From: Lachnospiraceae bacterium
GTDB taxonomy: Bacteria > Bacillota > Clostridia > Lachnospirales > Lachnospiraceae
Direction: 5' to 3'
DNA: 64,000 nucleotides
Assembly (NCBI GenBank): GCA_022845955.1
Contig: AP025576.1
Span: 3,534,001-3,598,000 of the forward strand
Part shown: positions 1-6,963 of the stretch, in pieces
How positions within the stretch are numbered: the stretch's first letter is position 1
Layout: each line of letters begins with the position of its first letter
The notes under the pieces: generated by a model
Told to the model about the DNA's origin: nothing
Databases searched by the model: none
Seen by the model: the letters and a program-made list of their open reading frames with translations, nothing else
Made by a program: the position numbers and the translations under genes

Positions 1-1
1 A

Positions 2-463
2 CTGCGCCCTACCATTGCCTTTCCCCATCTTCCTGAAAATGCGAAAACGATTGATGAAATTACCGACGAGGTTTCCATCGACCAGGTGGTTATCGGGTCC
101 TGTACCAATGGCCGTATCGGGGATCTCCGCTGTGCCGCCGCCGTACTGGAAGGCCGGCATGTGGCGCTGGGCATGCGCTGTATCGTAATTCCGGCCACAC
201 AGGCTATTTATCTGCAGGCAATGGAAGAAGGGCTTCTGAAAATATTTATTGAAGCCGGTGCTATCGTCAGCACCCCTACCTGCGGTCCCTGTCTTGGCGG
301 TTATATGGGTGTCCTGGCTGCCGGGGAGCGTTGTGTGTCCACAACAAACCGGAATTTTGTCGGCCGTATGGGACATGTGGATTCCGAGGTTTACCTTGCC
401 AGCCCCGCGGTAGCGGCTGCAAGCGCTGTAACCGGGAAGATATCCAGCCCTGAACAGCTGTAA
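2..463 (+). CDS. leuC: 3-isopropylmalate dehydratase large subunit, C-terminal part
   Basis: Truncated by the window edge; only the last 153 residues are present. The frame is open from base 2. LeuC with LeuD isomerises 2-isopropylmalate to 3-isopropylmalate in leucine synthesis, using a 4Fe-4S cluster. Visible motifs are VIGSCTNGR, which carries one cluster cysteine, and TCGPCLGG, which carries the other two. The C-terminal segment, including FVGRMG, is typical of the aconitase superfamily. leuD follows 54 bp after the stop with its own ribosome binding site, so the two are very likely one operon. The true start lies upstream of this window. Confidence 0.95.
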   Translation: MRPTIAFPHLPENAKTIDEITDEVSIDQVVIGSCTNGRIGDLRCAAAVLEGRHVALGMRCIVIPATQAIYLQAMEEGLLKIFIEAGAIVSTPTCGPCLGGYMGVLAAGERCVSTTNRNFVGRMGHVDSEVYLASPAVAAASAVTGKISSPEQL

Positions 464-517
464 TTTACGGCTGGTTTGCAGAATACATAGCCTGAAAGGC
501 GGAAGGTGAGGTTTTTT

Positions 518-1009
518 ATGATTAATGCAAAAGGAACCGTTTTTAAATACGGTGATAATGTGGATACCGATGTGATTATCCCCGCCCGTTATCTGAATTC
601 ATCAGATCCGGCGGAGCTTGCTGCACATTGTATGGAAGACATCGATAAGGAATTTATTAAAACAGTGAAAAAAGGCGATATAATTGTAGCGGAGAAGAAT
701 TTCGGCTGCGGATCCTCCAGAGAGCATGCGCCTATCGCTATCAAGGCCGCAGGTGTCAGCTGCGTGATTGCGGAAACCTTTGCACGCATTTTTTACCGGA
801 ATGCTATCAATATCGGGCTTCCTATCATTGAGTGTCCGGAGGCTTCCCGGGCAATCGAGGCAGGAGATGAGGTGGAAGTTGATTTTGATTCCGGCATGAT
901 TACGGATATTACGAAAGGAACCAGCTTCAAAGGGCAGGCATTTCCCGAATTTATGCAGAAAATTATTGATGCGGAAGGCCTTGTGAATTATATTAATAAT
1001 AAAAATTAG
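518..1009 (+). CDS. leuD: 3-isopropylmalate dehydratase small subunit
   Basis: Small, swivelling-domain subunit of isopropylmalate isomerase, 163 residues, normal for the bacterial/archaeal short form. Key motifs are [15 protein letters not shown] near the start and the substrate-loop motif [10 protein letters not shown] around residues 66-75, followed by [16 protein letters not shown] chose the ATG at 518 because GGAAGGTGAGG lies 7 bases upstream; a GTG at 506 is in frame but lies inside that ribosome binding site. It pairs with the leuC fragment just upstream. A stem-loop follows the stop. Confidence 0.95.
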   Translation: MINAKGTVFKYGDNVDTDVIIPARYLNSSDPAELAAHCMEDIDKEFIKTVKKGDIIVAEKNFGCGSSREHAPIAIKAAGVSCVIAETFARIFYRNAINIGLPIIECPEASRAIEAGDEVEVDFDSGMITDITKGTSFKGQAFPEFMQKIIDAEGLVNYINNKN

Positions 1010-1030
1010 GTTAATAAAACCGGAACGGAA

Positions 1031-1070
1031 AGGACCGCATAGATGCCCTATCAAGGCTCCCTGCGGTCCT
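1031..1070. terminator. Stem-loop between leuD and degV
   Basis: AGGACCGCA at 1031-1039 pairs perfectly with TGCGGTCCT at 1062-1070. It lies between two convergent genes and may end both transcripts. Neither side has a strong T-run, so terminator function is only likely. Confidence 0.5.
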
Positions 1071-1097
1071 GTTGTATGTAACGGCAAAGGAATACCG

Positions 1098-1973
1098 TTA
1101 ATTTTTCTTTTCTTCTCCGTAATAAAGGATTCCCAGCGCTCCGGGGCCGGCATGGGTTCCGATGCTCGGGCTGATATCGTTGATAATGATATCCGTTAGC
1201 CCCGTAAGCTCCGTGATAAAGTCCGCTGCCAGACGGGCATCATCCGGACAGTTTCCGTGGACAATTCCCACAGGGACCGTCTTGTCGGGAGCATCACCTA
1301 ATGTATTTTTCATCCTTTCCACCAGTGTGCGGATGGATTTTTTCCTTCCTCTGGCGGTGCCGTCGGAGACAAGACTGCCATTTGTTCCCACATAAAGGAA
1401 AGGCTTCAGGTTTAAAGCCGTTCCCACGGCAGCAACAGCACCGGATATCCGGCCCCCTCTTTTTAAATGGAACAAATCATCCACTGTAAACTGCACATGC
1501 AGATGTTTTTTGTATTCTTCCAGCAGAGACGCGTTTTCTTCCAATGTTTTTCCTTGCTGAAAAAACTGGTTCGCCTTGATTACCAGAATCGTTTCCGCAA
1601 GGGAGACATTCAGGGAATCCAGAACGACTATCTTCCTGCCGGGATATTCCTCACAAAGTTCCTGCGCGGTAACATAAACATTATTATAGCTGCCGCTCAG
1701 TGCGGAAGAAAAAGCAATGTGAAGGATATCCATTCCTTTTTTCAGAATTTCTTCAAACCGTTCCCGGATAACAGCCGGATTATTCGCCATGGAAGAGGGG
1801 AGTTCTCCTTTTTTCATCCGTTCATAGAATTCTGCCGGAGGCATGTTTTTCTCGTCTCCATACACCTGATCGCCGAAGGCATAGTATTGAGGGATAATTA
1901 CGGTTCCGAATTTTTCTCCGTAGGAAGAGGGAAGATCGGAATTGGAATCAGTGGTAATACAATAGTTTTGCAT
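1098..1973 (-). CDS. DegV family fatty-acid-binding protein (FakB-like)
   Basis: 291 residues, full length for the family. DegV/FakB proteins hold a fatty acid while the kinase FakA phosphorylates it for phospholipid synthesis. Recognisable segments are the N-terminal TTDSNSDLP, SSALSGSYNN (around residue 90), the LKRGGRISG turn, and the C-terminal GTHAGPGALG. AGGAGAG lies 6 bases ahead of the ATG. A DAK2-domain protein (15963) and a second DegV (19838) are in the same window, which supports a Fak role. Its promoter at 2086-2114 is close to consensus and is followed by a palindrome that could be an operator. The specific lipid ligand cannot be told from sequence. Confidence 0.9.
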   Translation of the reverse strand: MQNYCITTDSNSDLPSSYGEKFGTVIIPQYYAFGDQVYGDEKNMPPAEFYERMKKGELPSSMANNPAVIRERFEEILKKGMDILHIAFSSALSGSYNNVYVTAQELCEEYPGRKIVVLDSLNVSLAETILVIKANQFFQQGKTLEENASLLEEYKKHLHVQFTVDDLFHLKRGGRISGAVAAVGTALNLKPFLYVGTNGSLVSDGTARGRKKSIRTLVERMKNTLGDAPDKTVPVGIVHGNCPDDARLAADFITELTGLTDIIINDISPSIGTHAGPGALGILYYGEEKKN

Positions 1974-2060
1974 AAAAACTCTCCTGTGCTTGAAACTGTT
2001 CAGCCCCGTGCAGTAAATATGCAGATCTGACTGAATCGTTTCCTTTTTTTTCTAATCAAA

Positions 2061-2079
2061 TGTTTTGATTTTCAAAACA
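2061..2079 (-). promoter_or_regulatory. Palindrome at the degV start site, FabT-like operator candidate
   Basis: TGTTTTGA, spacer TTT, then TCAAAACA: a perfect 8-3-8 inverted repeat directly downstream of the degV -10 box, where a bound repressor would block initiation. The flanks extend it (AATCAA at 2054-2059 and TTGATT at 2083-2088). A second overlapping 7-3-7 repeat (AATCAAA, TGT, TTTGATT) spans 2054-2070. The core TTTGATTTTCAAA is close to the FabT (MarR-family lipid regulator) site as I remember it. The regulator is inferred, not seen here. Confidence 0.55.
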
Positions 2080-2085
2080 ATATTG

Positions 2086-2114
2086 ATTATACCGTTTTTC
2101 TTACCCGGTGTCAA
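2086..2114 (-). promoter_or_regulatory. Sigma-70 type promoter for degV
   Basis: Read on the minus strand, a perfect -35 TTGACA (2109-2114) and perfect -10 TATAAT (2086-2091) are separated by 17 bp. The start site would fall near 2079, inside the palindrome. Confidence 0.88.
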
Positions 2115-2294
2115 TGAACGCAGGGAACAGAACGAGGGGAGAGACAGGCAACGATAACGAAAGATTTTTGTATCAGCTTTGCCTTGTCGAACCGTTGCCG
2201 ATTTTTTTCATGACTTTTAAGGCAAGATGGTGTAGAATAGGAGAGAAATGTTGTCTGTTGAATTTTTATGGAATCAGGAAGGACTGTTGCGGAA

Positions 2295-2942
2295 ATGAGT
2301 TTTAAAGAGGATGTTTTTGCCAAGGTTATTACCTACATTACCATTGCCGTACTGTTAGGTGCGATGCTGGTGGAGGCCTTTGTTATTTATACGGAACGCA
2401 GCGAGAAAAAGGACACGGAGGCGAGACTGGCCTCCGCACAGGATACGATCAGCAACCTCTCCCAGGTAAATCTGAACCTGCAGGAGGAAAATCAGGAACT
2501 GCAGGATTTCAAGAATAACTGGGAAAATCTGGTGATCGTGGCGGATGATGAAACCTGCCAGATGCTGCGGGAGGATTTGTATGCCCGGCCGGAACTGATA
2601 CCCCGGGAAGCGGCGGAAGCATCCCTGCTTGCGGAACAGGAAGAATTGACGGATGAGGAAGCGGAAGAACTTCTCGAAGAAGTACGGTTTGCTTTTCCGC
2701 CGCCCGGGGACAAAGAATGGCTTCTTCCTCTGAACCTGGGAAACCAGCCCAGTGTGGAATATCTTTTTTATGCCAGGGCAGTGGATGAGGAGCGGGACCG
2801 GTCTATTGATCTTTTGTATGAGGTGCCGGTAAGAGGGGAAGATGAAAAGCCCCTTACGGATGAAGACGGAGAAATTATCTGGAAATGCATGGCTTATGAC
2901 GCGGGTCTTGGCTGGCAGCTGGTTACAGAGGAAGAGGAATAA
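2295..2942 (+). CDS. Single-pass membrane protein with coiled coil, unknown function
   Basis: I do not recognise a named family. The 215-residue product has one hydrophobic segment at about residues 9-30, then a heptad-like stretch (about 38-75) rich in Leu, Gln and Glu, then an acidic C-terminal region that is probably outside the membrane. I chose the ATG at 2295, with AGGAAGGA 11 bases upstream, over the in-frame ATG at 2268, whose nearest AGGAGA is over 20 bases away. The stop is followed immediately by the ATG of the TPR gene, so the two are cotranslated and may work together. A possible -10 (TAGAAT, 2233-2238) lies upstream with no clear -35. The gene probably shares an operon through to 4604. 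Confidence 0.7.
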   Translation: MSFKEDVFAKVITYITIAVLLGAMLVEAFVIYTERSEKKDTEARLASAQDTISNLSQVNLNLQEENQELQDFKNNWENLVIVADDETCQMLREDLYARPELIPREAAEASLLAEQEELTDEEAEELLEEVRFAFPPPGDKEWLLPLNLGNQPSVEYLFYARAVDEERDRSIDLLYEVPVRGEDEKPLTDEDGEIIWKCMAYDAGLGWQLVTEEEE

Positions 2943-3704
2943 ATGAGGACAATTGACGGGATATTTGGAGAACTGAAGGAAATAGTGGACGGGCAGAAAT
3001 GGGAAGAGGTTGCGCCTTTTTTGATAAAATGTCTGGAGGAAGCCCGGGAAGAGGAGAATTACGGTATTTATATCGGAACCGGTAATGAACTTCTCCGGTT
3101 TTACCGGGAAACAGAACAATTTAAAAAGGCATTTGACTTGTCTGAGGATCTTTTGCTGCTGATGGAAGAGCTTCAGCTGGAGGAAACCGAACACTTTGCC
3201 ACAGTGATGCTCAATGTGGCGGCTGCCTGTCAGGCGGCCGGAAAGGCAGAAGAGGCCCGCCGTTATTATGTCCGGGCGCTTAAAATCCTGGAGGGCAAGC
3301 CGGAAACAGAAGAAGTGAGAGCGGATGTTTTTACACAGATGGCGCTTTTGTTTTTGAATCAGGAGAATTATGAAGAGGGAGAAGCCATGCTGAAGAAGGC
3401 GCTTCCTCTTTATGAACAGCTGGCGGATGAGCCGGACGCGGATCAGGAAAGGAAAATGAACCGTCTGGTGCATTATTCCACCGTGCTGTCAGGACTGGGG
3501 GAAGCCTCCTTCCGCAGAGGCGATCTGGAAAATGCCCTGTCCTATTATGAACAGGCGGCATCCCTGAGCCAGAAATGCTTTGGAGAGACGGAGGGAACCA
3601 GACTGCTGCGGGAAAATTGCGCCTCCATAGCGGGCCGGCTGAAAGATGCGGAAAAAGTGGCATATTATACCGGCCTGAACAGGAAGGAGGAACCACTTCC
3701 TTGA
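2943..3704 (+). CDS. Tetratricopeptide repeat protein
   Basis: 253 residues, soluble, no signal peptide. The middle holds helical repeats of TPR type: one around residues 83-115 (VAAACQAAGKAEEARRYY), one around 124-150 (FLNQENYEEGEAMLKKAL), and a third around 180-205 (ASFRRGDLENALSYYEQA). TPR arrays usually mediate protein contacts. It starts directly after the stop of the upstream membrane protein gene, and its own stop overlaps the TTG start of the next gene, so all three are translationally coupled. Partner and role are unknown. Confidence 0.8.
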   Translation: MRTIDGIFGELKEIVDGQKWEEVAPFLIKCLEEAREEENYGIYIGTGNELLRFYRETEQFKKAFDLSEDLLLLMEELQLEETEHFATVMLNVAAACQAAGKAEEARRYYVRALKILEGKPETEEVRADVFTQMALLFLNQENYEEGEAMLKKALPLYEQLADEPDADQERKMNRLVHYSTVLSGLGEASFRRGDLENALSYYEQAASLSQKCFGETEGTRLLRENCASIAGRLKDAEKVAYYTGLNRKEEPLP

Positions 3705-4099
3705 AACATATGTTCAGGCATGGTATAATGACAAAAGCGGATTTTTGGCTTATTGCCGCCGTACTGGTTCTGGCATGTGTGATTCTGGCCGGCCGGCTGT
3801 TCGGCCGGCCGCAAGAGGGCTGGGTGGTGGTAAGCCGCAGCGGCGTGGAGGAAGAACGGATTCCTCTTGGAGAGGATACCAGACTGCTCCTCCGGGATGA
3901 AAAAGGACAGGAGAACCTGCTGGTGGTGGAAAACAAGAGCGTATGGATAGAAGACGCCGACTGCCCGGACGGATTGTGTATCCGGCAGGGGCATATCAGC
4001 CATTCAGGCGAAAGTATCATATGCCTTCCCCATAAGCTGGTGGTGACAATAGAAGGAATGGAGCGCACTGCTTCCGTCCCGGATGCGATGGTTAACTGA
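3701..4099 (+). CDS. NusG domain II-containing membrane-anchored protein
   Basis: 132 residues: one membrane helix at about 12-30, then an extracytoplasmic beta-rich domain of the NusG_II family. The family cysteine pattern is visible in DCPDGLCIRQGHI and IICLPHKLVV. I chose the TTG at 3701: AGGAAGGAGG ends 10 bases upstream and the TTG overlaps the stop of the TPR gene. An ATG at 3728 would give 123 residues. The Gx transporter-like gene follows 10 bp later. NusG_II plus Gx pairs recur in Firmicutes, sometimes beside genes for flavin-based extracellular electron transfer, so a redox or quinone link is possible but not shown. Confidence 0.8.
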   Translation: MKHMFRHGIMTKADFWLIAAVLVLACVILAGRLFGRPQEGWVVVSRSGVEEERIPLGEDTRLLLRDEKGQENLLVVENKSVWIEDADCPDGLCIRQGHISHSGESIICLPHKLVVTIEGMERTASVPDAMVN

Positions 4100-4109
4100 G
4101 GACTGTAAC

Positions 4110-4604
4110 ATGAAAAAAACGGCTTTGCTCAGTATGCTCTTGGCATTTGCCCTGATTTTAGGCTATGTGGAGGCCCTGATTCCCCTGCCCTTTGGTATGC
4201 CGGGAATGAAGCTGGGCCTGCCTAATCTGGCAGTGCTGCTTACAATGTATCGTTTCGGAAATAAAGAGGCGCTGACAGTAAACGGGGCGAGAGTACTGCT
4301 GAGCGGCTTTTTGTTTGGAAATTTTTCTGCGATCCTTTACAGCCTTTCCGGTGCGGTGGTCAGCTTCCTTGTAATGGCGGGCTGTAAAAAGTTCTCCTGC
4401 TTCTCCGTGACAGGAGTGAGTGTGGCGGGAGGTACCGCGCATAACTGTGCCCAGCTTCTGGTAGCCATGCTGGTGGTACAGACATACCGGACCGTCTATT
4501 ATCTGCCCTATCTGCTGGCAGCCGGGTGCGTGACAGGCCTTTGTCTGGGCCTTATAGCCGGACAGGTTATGAAACGGCTTCCGGAGGCCAGAGACTTATC
4601 ATAA
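4110..4604 (+). CDS. Gx transporter family protein (heptaprenyl diphosphate synthase component I-like)
   Basis: 164 residues with about five membrane helices and little extramembrane sequence. The segment LGYVEALIPLPFGMPGMKLG and the later LPNLAVLLTMYRFG are typical of the PF07456 family, annotated as heptaprenyl diphosphate synthase component I but built like the substrate-binding S component of an ECF transporter. I chose the ATG at 4110 because GAGGA precedes it, rather than an upstream ATG at 4083 that overlaps the NusG_II gene. It probably acts with that neighbour; the substrate is unknown. No clear terminator follows before ruvA. Confidence 0.8.
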   Translation: MKKTALLSMLLAFALILGYVEALIPLPFGMPGMKLGLPNLAVLLTMYRFGNKEALTVNGARVLLSGFLFGNFSAILYSLSGAVVSFLVMAGCKKFSCFSVTGVSVAGGTAHNCAQLLVAMLVVQTYRTVYYLPYLLAAGCVTGLCLGLIAGQVMKRLPEARDLS

Positions 4605-4709
4605 AAAGCCGTAAAACGTGCATGTAACGGTAAAGCTGCGGAACAGCTGCAATGCCGGATAAAAATACAGGAAAGCGCGGCAGAGAGGCCTGCGCGGACA
4701 GGAGTGATA

Positions 4710-5315
4710 ATGTTTGCATATCTGATCGGCAAAATTGCCGATGTTTCCGAGGATAATCTGGTGCTGGAGGTAAACCGAATCGGTTTTAATATCAAGATAC
4801 CGTCCAGCCTCCTTTCGGCCCTGCCCGGTCTGGGGGAAGAGGTGAAAATACATACCTATACCTGCGTGCGGGAAGATTCCTTCCAGTTGTTTGGTTTTTT
4901 GACAAAGGATGATCTGGATATGTTCCGTCTTCTTATTACGGTAAACGGAATCGGGCCGAAGGGCGGTCTGGCGGTTCTGTCGGTTCTGAGCGCGGATGAC
5001 ATCCGCATGGCCGTGCTGTCGCAGGATGCCAAAACGATTGCAAAAGCGCCCGGAATCGGAGCCAAAACGGCCCAGCGTGTTATACTTGATTTGAAGGATA
5101 AGGTCTCTTTGGAGGATACCTTTGTGGCCAAAGAGAGCGTGGCTTATTCGGCAAACCTGTCCGGATTGACCGAAAGCAGAAATGAAGCGGTGGAAGCCCT
5201 TACCGCCCTTGGTTATTCGGCTACGGAAGCCCTTCGTGCCGTAAAACAGGTGGAAAATGCAGAAAATATGGATGTGGAAGAACTGTTGAAGGCAGCGCTG
5301 AAGCATATTTTATAA
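4710..5315 (+). CDS. ruvA: Holliday junction branch migration complex subunit RuvA
   Basis: 201 residues. RuvA binds four-way junctions as a tetramer and loads the RuvB motor. The OB-fold N-terminus starts MFAYLIGKIADV, and two helix-hairpin-helix motifs are present: VNGIGPKGGLAVL (about residues 78-90) and APGIGAKTAQRVILDLKDK (about 113-131). The short C-terminal RuvB-contact domain closes the protein. I chose the ATG at 4710 with AGGAG just upstream; an in-frame GTG at 4704 overlaps that site. ruvB follows 53 bp later. Confidence 0.95.
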   Translation: MFAYLIGKIADVSEDNLVLEVNRIGFNIKIPSSLLSALPGLGEEVKIHTYTCVREDSFQLFGFLTKDDLDMFRLLITVNGIGPKGGLAVLSVLSADDIRMAVLSQDAKTIAKAPGIGAKTAQRVILDLKDKVSLEDTFVAKESVAYSANLSGLTESRNEAVEALTALGYSATEALRAVKQVENAENMDVEELLKAALKHIL

Positions 5316-5368
5316 AGATACCCCGGGCGTGGAAGCGAAGCATTTCATGAAGGGGGTGGAGGAAACAA

Positions 5369-6364
5369 ATGCCGAGAGTAATAGAAACTAATATTACGGA
5401 AGAAGATATCCGGATCGAAGGGACGCTGCGTCCCCAAAGCCTGGATGATTATATCGGGCAGGAAAAAGCCAAACAGAACCTGAAGGTTTATATCGAAGCG
5501 GCAAAGCAGCGAGGGGATGCCCTGGATCATGTACTGCTTTACGGGCCTCCCGGCCTTGGAAAAACCACTCTGGCAGGTATTATTGCCAATGAAATGGGTG
5601 TGAATATGAAGGTGACCAGCGGGCCTGCAATTGAAAAACCGGGAGAAATGGCCGCTATTTTGAATAATCTCCAGGAGGGGGATCTGTTGTTTGTAGATGA
5701 AATCCACCGTCTGAACCGCCAGGTGGAGGAGGTCCTTTATCCGGCTATGGAGGATTATGCCATTGACATCATGATCGGAAAGGGCGCTTCCGCCCGCTCC
5801 ATACGTCTTGATCTGCCTCATTTCACACTGGTGGGGGCCACTACGAGGGCCGGTTTGCTGACTGCGCCTCTGCGGGACCGTTTTGGAGTGATTCATCGGC
5901 TGGAATTTTATACGGTAGAGGAACTTAAAAGCATTGTCATTCATTCCGCCAGGGTCCTTGAGGTAGGTATTGATGAAGGCGGGGCAAAGGAACTGGCCCG
6001 GAGAAGCCGGGGGACGCCGAGACTGGCTAACCGGCTGCTGAAGAGAGTCCGTGATTTCGCGCAGGTCCGTTTTGACGGTGTCATAACAAGGGATGTGGCA
6101 AATCAGGCGTTGGATTTGCTGGATGTGGACAAGATGGGATTGGATCATGTGGACCGCAGTATGCTGGATACCATGATTTACAAATTCAGCGGCGGGCCTG
6201 TGGGATTGGATACTCTGGCTGCGGCTATCGGTGAGGACGCGGGGACCATCGAAGAGGTTTATGAGCCATATCTCATAAAAAACGGATTTATTAACCGGAC
6301 GCCGAGGGGCAGAGTGGTGACGGATTTGGCCTATCATCATTTGGGGCTTGAAATTCCGGAGTAG
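5369..6364 (+). CDS. ruvB: Holliday junction branch migration ATPase RuvB
   Basis: 331 residues, normal length. RuvB is the AAA+ hexameric motor that drives branch migration with RuvA. Walker A is [10 protein letters not shown] (59-68), Walker B is [10 protein letters not shown] (about 108-117), the sensor region is [19 protein letters not shown], and the C-terminal winged helix ends [30 protein letters not shown] lies upstream of the ATG. A promoter for zapA is embedded in its last codons. Confidence 0.97.
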   Translation: MPRVIETNITEEDIRIEGTLRPQSLDDYIGQEKAKQNLKVYIEAAKQRGDALDHVLLYGPPGLGKTTLAGIIANEMGVNMKVTSGPAIEKPGEMAAILNNLQEGDLLFVDEIHRLNRQVEEVLYPAMEDYAIDIMIGKGASARSIRLDLPHFTLVGATTRAGLLTAPLRDRFGVIHRLEFYTVEELKSIVIHSARVLEVGIDEGGAKELARRSRGTPRLANRLLKRVRDFAQVRFDGVITRDVANQALDLLDVDKMGLDHVDRSMLDTMIYKFSGGPVGLDTLAAAIGEDAGTIEEVYEPYLIKNGFINRTPRGRVVTDLAYHHLGLEIPE

Positions 6365-6376
6365 TTTGTCTATAAT
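6348..6376 (+). promoter_or_regulatory. Promoter for zapA inside the end of ruvB
   Basis: -35 TTGAAA (6348-6353) and a perfect -10 TATAAT (6371-6376) are 17 bp apart. The -35 lies in the last ruvB codons, so zapA can be expressed apart from ruvAB. Confidence 0.75.
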
Positions 6377-6432
6377 TAATTCTATATAAAATGAACAGTA
6401 CAATTCCTGATATTGTATGAAGGAGCAAATAA

Positions 6433-6867
6433 ATGGCCGTTAAGACAGATACGGAAGTAATTATAGGTGGCAAGGTATTTACTCTGAGCGGTTATGAGAG
6501 TGAGGAATATCTGCAGAAGGTAGCCTCCTATATAAACAACAAAATGACAGAATACAGTAAGCTGGACAGCTTCAGAAGGCAGCCGGTGGACAGGCAGAAT
6601 GTTTTGCTTCAGCTCAATATCGCGGACGATTACTTCAAAGCCAGGAAACAGATCGCACTTTTGGAAGAAGATATCCGTGCGAAGGAGAAGGAACTGTATG
6701 ATTTAAAGCATGAACTGATCGCTTCCCAGATTAAGCTGGAAACTTCAGAGAAATCCCTGAAGGGCCTGCAGCGTGATTTGAATGAAAGTTCTAAAAAGAT
6801 CATACGGCTGGAAACCGAACTGGCTGATAATAAGAAAAAAGGAACCGGTGATCCCCGGCAGAAATAA
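6433..6867 (+). CDS. zapA: Cell division protein ZapA
   Basis: 144 residues. The N-terminal globular domain (TEVIIGGKVFTLSGYESEEY) binds FtsZ, and the long C-terminal coiled coil, rich in Lys, Glu and Leu, forms the dimer stalk. ZapA bundles FtsZ filaments at the division ring. AAGGAG precedes the ATG at good spacing. It has its own promoter and is closed by a strong terminator, so it appears to be a single-gene unit. Confidence 0.9.
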   Translation: MAVKTDTEVIIGGKVFTLSGYESEEYLQKVASYINNKMTEYSKLDSFRRQPVDRQNVLLQLNIADDYFKARKQIALLEEDIRAKEKELYDLKHELIASQIKLETSEKSLKGLQRDLNESSKKIIRLETELADNKKKGTGDPRQK

Positions 6868-6905
6868 GTGCCGGCAGAGATATCGAAAAAGATAAATATG
6901 TGTAC

Positions 6906-6934
6906 AAAGGCTGTCTATACAGGACAGCTTTTTT
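6906..6934 (+). terminator. Intrinsic terminator after zapA
   Basis: GCTGTC (6910-6915), a 7-nt loop, GACAGC (6923-6928), then a T-run. A-T pairs extend the stem outward. Confidence 0.85.
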
Positions 6935-6963
6935 ATATCCATATTACAGGGAAAGGAAGGCAG

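Noticed and set aside
2355..3473. Long open frame (372 codons) on the minus strand
   Set aside because: It lies opposite two coupled genes with good start signals, has a Phe/His/Gln-rich composition typical of antisense frames, and no ribosome binding site.
5345..6403. Open frame of 352 codons opposite ruvB
   Set aside because: ruvB is unmistakable on the other strand; the antisense product shows no family features.
6868..6963. N-terminal extension of the U32 protein
   Set aside because: The frame is open, but it runs through the zapA terminator, and the ATG at 6964 has the good ribosome binding site.
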